From NCBI GenBank assembly GCA_963556495.2, contig OY747713.1, positions 38,607,461-38,671,460 on the forward strand: a DNA stretch of 64,000 nt, read 5' to 3'. This document shows positions 57,750-64,000 of this stretch, in pieces. Made by a program: the position numbers and the translations under genes. The DNA comes from Valencia hispanica (Eukaryota; Chordata; Actinopteri; Cyprinodontiformes; Valenciidae). Position 1 is the stretch's first letter. Each line of letters opens with the position of its first letter. The notes under the pieces were generated by a model. The model worked only from the letters and a program-made list of their open reading frames with translations, was not told the DNA's origin and made no database searches.

Positions 57750-58540
57750 TGACATTGATCAATATTAAGAGCATTTTTATTTTTTCAGTTTAGGACGATA
57801 GTTTTCTTAGCAATGCATAAGGCAATGTGAACCATTTGAAATAACTTTGTGTTCATGGTGACACCATCTATCTTTCCCAGCAAGCAACCTGAGGGAGAAG
57901 GTGGAATATTATATTTCAGACACTTTGATAAGTCCTCACATAACAGCACCAAAATCTCTGAACAGGTGGACAGAACCAAAGTGCATGGATATAATTATCC
58001 GGTATATTGCCTGTGCATTTTAAGCAGGTATTAGACGGCGTTAAACCCATCCTGAACATTCGTTGACCTGTATAGCATGCTCTATGATGGATTTTGTATT
58101 GTATTAACTGTAAATTGGGATTTTGAGTTATTTTAACGGTTCTTAAACTCATCTGAGACCAGATGTTTTGGTCAAAGCTGAATAATAGATCCACCTCCCA
58201 TTTTGAAATAGGAAGGGCTATCGATTCATACAATTTAGATAATGTCCCGCATATTTTCGACAGCAATTTGGGAGGTTGAGATTAAGAAAATCTAAAACTC
58301 TGATGGCATTTGTAACTCAATTGTATTGAGCCAAAATTTACCTTTTATAATCAATGTAATTTTTTGATATTCTAAAAATAAATTTTTGTCAATCAAATCT
58401 TGTGCAATTAATGTATTAGTTGTTCCTTCAAATATGTGTTCCAGGTATTTAATTCCTTTATTACTCCAGTCTGGAAGATTTAACATCCATTTTTTTTTTT
58501 GCAGGATGTCGGGGTTATTCATGATGGATCTGTAAAATAC
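57750..58540 (-). pseudogene. L1 ORF2 C-terminal fragment
   Basis: Minus-strand frames in order read NNPDILQKKKWMLNLPDWSN and GIKYLEHIFEGTT (58522-58292). They continue LQLIQYKIHHRACYTGQRMF, CLKCTGNIPDNYIHALWFCP and VQRFW (58266-57950). This is the L1 Cys-rich C-terminal module (C-x2-C..H-x4-C). The extreme end is NIPPSPSGCLLGKIDGV and IALCIAKKTIVLN (57900-57785). Two frameshifts separate the pieces. The copy is 5' truncated, lacking endonuclease and RT. Confidence 0.75.
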
Positions 58541-58567
58541 CTTTGAGGCCTTCAGATAGCAGTTGCT

Positions 58568-58812
58568 TTTATACTGAGATTAAATTACATAGAGGTGGGG
58601 CTTTTTTATAAGTAAGTTGACTTCTGAAGGTAATTTGTTAGAACAACCTTTATTTAGGAGTATCAAAAGTAGAATTTGTTTCTAAAAAAAATGTAAACCC
58701 TGTGTCATTTTCCTTACATTTCACAAAATGCACAACTTTGCTTTGGTCTGTCACATAAATCCCCCCTAAAAAAAGCTGTGGAGAAAAAAGGGAAAACTCT
58801 GAATGTTTAAAT
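58568..58812. mobile_element. Tc1-like transposon, right end
   Basis: TTATACTGAGATTAAATTAC, GTTGACTTCTGAAGGTAATT, TGTGTCATTTTCCTTACATT and TTGGTCTGTCACATAAATCC follow the order of the right end of the same Tc1 family whose left part is at 53299-53808. It is worn. The terminal inverted repeat itself is not clear. It ends about 30 nt before fndc5 exon 3 (reading on +). Confidence 0.65.
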
Positions 58813-58843
58813 CAAAGTAAATCCTGCCAGAATCTGAGCTTAC

Positions 58844-59042
58844 CAGGACTCTTGGACGCCATTTTCTCTGACTCCTTTGGTGTTCTGAAGAGAATAGGCT
58901 GACTGGGGGGGCTGCTGCCTCCCATGCTAATACTCTGGACGTGGACGATGTATTCGGTATCCTCGTCCAGATCCCACAGCGCGCAAGAGCGGGTGGTGGT
59001 GTTCACTTCCTGGATGAACCTTAACATCCGCACATCCTTCTT
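58844..59042 (-). CDS. fndc5: fndc5 exon 3: second half of the fibronectin-III domain
   Basis: The acceptor GCTGCAG is followed by 66 codons and one base before the donor GTAAGC. It reads KKDVRMLRFIQEVNTTTRSC, then ALWDLDEDTEYIVHVQSISM, then RTPKESEKMASKSP. The first two segments are almost residue-for-residue those of mammalian FNDC5 and form the later beta strands of the FN-III (irisin) domain. They include an NTT N-glycosylation sequon and the dimer-strand region. The end of the exon covers the stretch where the ectodomain is released in mammals. FNDC4 is excluded because it lacks KKDVRMLRF. The exon enters in phase 0 and leaves in phase 1, matching exon 4. Confidence 0.96.
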
Positions 59043-59827
59043 CTGCAGCGGGACATGGACCAGATAGGGGGGGGCAAACATGATTAAAATCTATTTTTTA
59101 TTTAATTTTTTTTAACTAAATTGCAGTAATATCATCTGCTTTATAACAGTCCAATAGTTTCAACCATCATTGTTTCCTACATTCAAATTGGTTAATCTCT
59201 GTATCTTAGTTTCCTATGCTGTGGCTTAATGTATGCTAATGTGTACACTTCTGTTGAGGGTAACAGTTGGGAAAAAGCTTAAGTAAAGTCTCTTGGGGCT
59301 TTTTTTCAACAATCCAGTTTAGCTTAAAGACAGAAATTGCTTTCCAGGCCATGTACACTCTCCTAGAAATGCACATTATTACCCCGCTACAGCTGCTTGC
59401 TCAGGTCAATTGGCTCCTGCTGGATTAAAGAGCACGGCTCCTCTGGGACACTTTTATTTACCAGGCAATTATAAAAGGACATTTCTTAGGCCATTACAAC
59501 TTCACGGGGACAAAATGTACATCCTACATGGATCTCCGAGTGCTGTAGTGTGGCTGCATGAAACTAGGCTTTTGAAAGCTGGAGTTTCCTGGTCCAGTTT
59601 AAATAATTCATGTCAATGTGCATGCAAAGGTTGCATTAATTACTATTTTACTTAAGCAAAAAAATTTAAAAAACAAGATGATTCGCTTGAATGATTCAAG
59701 GAGAAAATCTAAGATTTCTTCTGTATGCAAATCCAAAGTAAAGCCAATCTGAAAAAATACCTGCTTTTATGTAGAACCAGAAATGCAACTGCTAATATTA
59801 TTGGTGCCAGAACAATTTCCCTTATTC

Positions 59828-59905
<78 letters not shown>

Positions 59906-60024
59906 TTTATTACACTTCACACATGCTTGTATTTAATGTTGTACACATATATTTGGAGCATCGGTTTTAAAATCAGAGCTATTTAATGCACTCTTAGATA
60001 AGTGTCATCTAGAGATATTTAGAT
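59043..60024. other. fndc5 intron, with (AT)34 microsatellite at 59831-59899
   Basis: Unclassified intron sequence. A ~69-nt pure AT run gives a spurious Tyr-Ile repeat frame. No exon was found. Confidence 0.5.
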
Positions 60025-60200
60025 CAGTTTTTCCCAGCCCTGGTCCTTAAGGCACACTGCCCTGCGTGTTTTAGATGTTTCCCTGCTTGAACACACTTGA
60101 TTCAGATGATTGCAGTTCCGCAAAATCCTGTTGATCCTCAATTGAAATCAGGTGTGCCGGACCAGCGAAACATCTAAAACATGCAGGGCAGTGTGCCTAG
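60025..60200. mobile_element. Palindromic hAT MITE
   Basis: The left arm reads CAGTTTTTCCCAGCCCTGGT, GTGTTTTAGATGTTTCCCTG and CACACTTGATTCAGATGATT. The right arm mirrors it with AATTGAAATCAGGTGTGCCG and AACATCTAAAACATGCAGGG. The right terminus is damaged after GTGTGCCTAGAGG. Confidence 0.7.
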
Positions 60201-60416
60201 AGGAGCGTAGCTAAAAAACAATAATTTAGATCATCAAAGCAAAATTGGCTAAATTCAGCTACAACACCAAACAAGTCATTTTAATGAGCCGATTAGTTTT
60301 TTTTTAAACTAATGTATCTGGTGGTACACAATCTAAACAAAAATATAAAATAAACACCAGTTAAATACAGTACTGATTTGAATAGAAATTATTATTTCAA
60401 CAGAAGGTTAGCACCC

Positions 60417-60605
60417 TTAGGGGAGAGTGGGGCCAATGGACACATGTGTTCCTTCTGCTGTCTTCTAGGCAAGCAGAAATGATGCAGGAATAAAACAAAA
60501 ATGTCTACCTTTATTTCAGGCTGTTAAAAATGCGTCCATGACATAGGGAGAAAAAGTGGTCAACTTGCCCCAGCTTAGGGGTAAATTGAGCCACCTAGGG
60601 TTAAA
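60417..60605. mobile_element. Possible MITE (GGGGAGAGTGGGG family)
   Basis: It starts TTAGGGGAGAGTGGGGCC and ends with CCAGCTTAGGGGTAAATTGA and CACCTAGGGTT, partly inverted. It resembles a fish MITE family with GGGGNAAGTTGA ends. Boundaries are approximate. Confidence 0.35.
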
Positions 60606-60945
60606 GAGACAGTTTAAACCTGAGCATTGTTTTGAGTTATCCTAAAGGAAATTGTAATCTATGTATAGTATAACACGTAAAATACAAGGGTGTTGTTCAG
60701 AGTATTGGAATACAATTGGGGAAAAAAACATAAAAACTCACTATATTCCACCCCTCAAGGCTGCCGGGAAATATAAAGTACTTCTCTCTCCGTGCAGTTC
60801 CTCCAACCTTTTGAGGTCTTCCTTGAAAACAAAAGCTGCTTTGTCTACCTCTGACACTTTGGAGAACTATTGCACTAACTTCATCATCCCAAAGATTACA
60901 GCACAACCCAGCCTATGTTACTCTTGCTCCTGTGTTTGGTTGGTT

Positions 60946-61160
60946 ATGGCCCTTTTTCTACTAACACCTCTACAGCGCAGCTCAACTCGGCTCAACTTTA
61001 CTCCACACAGTTTGGGTGGTTTTCCATTACAATTGAGTAACAGCTCTAGTGGGTGCGGTCGTCATATAGTTGGGCGGCCCCAGAGGCCGAAAAATAGCGC
61101 AACAAAAACGCTACAAAGCAACGGGGACATGGAAGCTCTGCTAAACAGTCTGCTAAGTCT
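60946..61160. mobile_element. hAT MITE left part (AACTCGGCTCAAC family)
   Basis: TGGCCCTTTTTCTACTAACA, AGCTCAACTCGGCTCAAC and GGTGGTTTTCCATTACAATT are hallmarks of an abundant fish hAT family. The element continues to about 61160 with no clear right end. Confidence 0.45.
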
Positions 61161-61706
61161 GTGGCCTTTTGTATGACCCAGAAAATGATTTTAAGTCGTT
61201 TTAATGACATACCAGAGAAACGATATGGAACATAAAATAACACAGCGCTGCCCCCCCCACAACTTGTTGCTACACACTGCCAGTCAAGCAATCATATCTC
61301 ATACAGTGTGCAGATGTTTGTTCTATATTTTTGCATAAAATGTCCATGTAACAGAATCTCTATGAGAATAAAACCATTCGATAAAGTACCTGTACTATTA
61401 AATATGCTAGAATATTTTTAGCAGAACAAGATTATTACGTAGTGTTTACCTGTGATTAAATCACTTTCTTTTCCAGATACAAATAATAATAAAAATACGT
61501 AGACATTCGAAGGTTTATTTTGAAGATCACATTCTTTCAAATGGCTTCACATTCTTTTTTTTAACTTAAACTAAAAATTTTAGGGGAACTTCTTTGTATT
61601 TTCAAATGTAAGACCCGTGTCTTGTCTTAATGTTTATTTTCAAAGTTTTGTTACGTTTAGGCACCCTCGCCTAAAACCAGAGAAAACCAAACACACTCAG
61701 AGGTAC

Positions 61707-61825
61707 CTGTTGGGTGATGGCGAATCCAATGACGGGATCTCCCTCCAAGATCTCCCACGTCACCACAGCCGAGTTGACCTCCAGCTCTCTGATGGTCACA
61801 TTGAGCGGAGCTGACAGCACAGTGT
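61707..61825 (-). CDS. fndc5: fndc5 exon 2: first half of the fibronectin-III domain
   Basis: After the acceptor ATGTGTCAG, two bases complete an Asp codon and 39 codons follow to the donor GTACCT. It reads TVLSAPLNVTIRELEVNSAV, then VTWEILEGDPVIGFAITQQ. This is the N-terminal half of the irisin domain, with the first N-glycosylation sequon (NVT) and the FN-III core Trp. It is phase 1 at the start and phase 0 at the end, joining exactly to KKDV of exon 3. The signal-peptide exon is not in the window. It should lie upstream, beyond position 64000. The copy is intact. Whether it is fndc5a or fndc5b cannot be decided here. Confidence 0.95.
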
Positions 61826-62801
61826 CTGACACATACACAGAAGGATATTTCATTAATAAGGTTTAGAACATAAATGCTATATTCCCACACTTTGCAATAG
61901 ATATAATAAATCCTACTGTGGAGAGCGGAACATCCTCCTCATAATCACTCTCTTTGAACTCTGCGGGGTTTTTTTTGTTTTTTTTGCTCTCTCAGCCCAC
62001 TTTCACTAAGATCTTCCTCTCACCACCCAGAAATTAATCTATCTCCTTTCATTAATACCCAGCCTAATTAACACACTTTCAGTCTGTCAGGGTTTGATGT
62101 GCCAAAAATAAAAATGTATTTTATCTGAGTTGAACGAGTAATAACTCAGCAAATGGAGATCCATAAACATCGCGCACTTAGCGTAGCGCGTAAAGCTAAA
62201 AGAGAAAAATTCACTTGTACTTAAAAAAAGGAATATTGGCTTCCTGATAGTAAAAAAATGTGAAAATGATAACCGGGATTGAATAAAAACACAGCACAAT
62301 AGAAGGCACTAGTGTATAAAGTTGGCAAACTTTACTGTTAGCCTTTTTTCGCCGATTAATATGAGGTTCGTTTCTGAATAGCTATCTAAAAATGTACTAG
62401 CAGCTCTTCTTTTGGTGTACCAAGTATTATTAATGACTCACTTTGGAGCAGGATTTGTTTTTATGCAAGGTAAGGTCTGCGTGGTGAGAGTCGTCAGTTA
62501 GCCAGAATAGACCCACTCCACCTGTTGTACCGCTCGGTTTCCCACAGTTTGGCAAATAATCACCAATGTTGTGTTGAAGTAAAAAGTTTGGTAAAAACTC
62601 AGGAGTTCCTTTTTCACAGATTTCCTAAACAAACGGGCAAAGACTAAGATGGCACAGGGCTTCCTGGCACGGGGGTAAGAATGACTCAGAAACTGTGGGA
62701 GCAGGTAGTCCCCGAACATCCAGACGAATAACCACTAAACAAATATCTCACATGACCACGCAAGCGGAAAATGATTCCTTTCCTCGCGTTAAGACCAACG
62801 C
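61826..62801. other. fndc5 intron 1 sequence, nothing recognised
   Basis: Unclassified. I looked for a signal-peptide exon ending in phase 1 before a GT on the minus strand and saw none that was convincing. Confidence 0.4.
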
Positions 62802-64000
62802 CCTAAATGGATTTCATTGGGATTTCATGTGCTAAACCAACACAAAGTAGTGCATCGTTGTGAAGGCAGACGAAACAAAAATGGTCAAATGTTTTCCAAA
62901 AAAATCTGAAAATATGTGGGTGCACACATCTAGACACCTCAGGTAAATTTAGTGGAGAGTGTCTGTGAGCATCGGTTATCAAGTCAAACCACCGATTCTC
63001 AATTAGATTTGGACTTTGACTAGGACATGAACATGCTTTGATCAAAGCCATTACATAATAGCTCTGGCTGTAGGTTTCATGTTGTTTGTCTTGCTGAGAG
63101 GCCTACCTCAGCCTCTCTTTAAAGTCTTGCAGCCGCTAACAGCTTTTCCTCCATTACTGCCCTGTATTTAGCTTCCTCCCTCTTCCCATTAACCCTGACC
63201 AGCTTCCTAGTCTGCTGTCCCTGAGGGAAAGCTTTAAACAGGACCCCGTATGGCTTTATTTTCAACAATGAATCTTTTCTTGTCACAAAGTGCCAAACTA
63301 ATACCTGTCCTGTCAACAGATCATCCCATTAGAGCTGTGGATCTGTGCAGCTCCTCCAGAGTCACCATAGGCCTGTTGCCTTTTCTCTGATAAATGGTCT
63401 GTCCAGTTTATGTGTATAGTGGACCTCCAGTATTTACCAGGATTAGGGACCGGGAATATCTGAGACCCTCCCTAAAAATGCCTAGAACTGCATATCTTAA
63501 TTGTTCAAACACCAAATATACCTTATTATGCTGTAATGCGCACAGTGCGAACTGTCTTAGCACTACAGCAGAAGCTAATATCTACAGTCTTCTATGTCTG
63601 TGCCCTTGGGGGTACAGCCAATCAGCAGTAAGCATAATAAATGGCTCTCCTGGATTGGCTGCTATGCAAACAGCCAGCCAGTAGCATGTCTAGCAGCATT
63701 GTGCCTAGGTATTCCAACTTCACAAGCTGCATTTTCGTTAAAATATTTTAGATATTAAGCTCTACGGGGAAAACAAATAGATGGATTCTTCCTAAATAAT
63801 TGGGAGTCACGTTCCACAGAAACATCTGAAAATACTGAACCATGATTAAGGGGGGGGGGGGGGGGGGGGTTGTCCACTGTACGACCACTGTATCTCGCAA
63901 TGTTTGCAGTTGTGTCATACTATATCCATGTTTGGATGATGGGCTAAAAATTGGTCTGTGCGATATCCCACACAAAGTGATTGCATGTTGAAGGGAGTTT
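62802..64000. mobile_element. Tc1-like transposon, interrupted by a MITE
   Basis: GATTTCATGTGCTAAACCAA, TTCTCAATTAGATTTGGACT, AATTTAGTGGAGAGTGTCTG and ATCTGTGCAGCTCCTCCAGA follow the order of the large fish Tc1 family up to about 63390. After a foreign segment (63416-63892) the same family resumes at 63900 with GTTTGCAGTTGTGTCATACT and TCCATGTTTGGATGATGGGC, running off the window. The transposase (antisense here) is decayed. Confidence 0.75.
63416..63892. mobile_element. MITE nested in the Tc1 copy
   Basis: The left end TATAGTGGACCTCCAG and the right end GTTGTCCACTGTACG (inverse CGTACAGTGGACAAC) share TAGTGGAC/CAGTGGAC inverted ends next to TA dinucleotides. This suggests a TA-target MITE. 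A pure G20 run (63850-63869) lies near its right end. Its borders coincide with the break in the surrounding Tc1 similarity. Confidence 0.6.

Noticed and set aside
59725..59986. Open frame with a long Tyr-Ile repeat
   Set aside because: It is the translation of the (AT)34 microsatellite.
61826..64000. fndc5 signal-peptide exon
   Set aside because: No minus-strand ATG with a hydrophobic leader ending in phase 1 at a GT donor was convincing. The exon is probably beyond the window.

Overview
This is a stretch of ray-finned fish (teleost) nuclear DNA. The evidence is an intron-containing FNDC5 gene with GT-AG splice sites, plus a repeat load typical of teleosts: L2-, Rex1- and L1-type LINEs, several Tc1-like families, palindromic hAT MITEs, tRNA-derived SINEs and long CA/AT/ATTG microsatellites. 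The Rex1 RT and the L1/L2/Tc1 mix suggest an acanthomorph (spiny-rayed) fish. The species cannot be named from the sequence alone.

Two host genes are visible and they converge tail to tail. On the + strand, positions 1013-5030 hold three exons of the 3' end of a gene I do not recognise. Its stop is at 5028-5030, followed by a ~700-nt 3'UTR with AATAAA at 5707. On the - strand, positions 61825-29590 hold exons 2-5 of fndc5 (irisin precursor). These encode the fibronectin-III domain, the membrane segment and the cytoplasmic tail. The signal-peptide exon lies beyond the right edge. The fndc5 introns are about 6.8, 22.2 and 2.7 kb, and nearly all their recognisable content is transposon-derived.

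Layout. 1-5.7 kb: unknown gene, its last intron filled by a Tc1 relic and an antisense L2. 5.7-29.5 kb: intergenic DNA with Tc1 relics, a second L2, an inverted pair of TG-bounded repeats and hAT MITEs. 29.6-36.6 kb: fndc5 exon 5, then an intron carrying a hAT element (34652-35472) with an 8-bp target duplication and a relic BED-finger exon. 36.6-58.8 kb: fndc5 exon 4, with a (TG)22 tract 11 nt from its acceptor, then the 22-kb intron. That intron holds a nearly full-length Rex1 and a nearly full-length L2, both inserted between the two ends of one hAT MITE, and a 5'-truncated L1 with a G-rich 3' region lying between two ends of a Tc1 family. 58.8-64 kb: fndc5 exons 3 and 2, then a Tc1 copy interrupted by a smaller MITE.

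The most interesting functional signal is at fndc5 exon 4. It is a 90-nt exon with phase 1 on both sides and it encodes the transmembrane segment. Its acceptor follows a (TG)22 repeat, a known context for TDP-43-controlled exon skipping. Skipping would keep the frame and yield an FNDC5 without a membrane anchor. No CRISPR array, rRNA or tRNA gene, or intact virus was seen.
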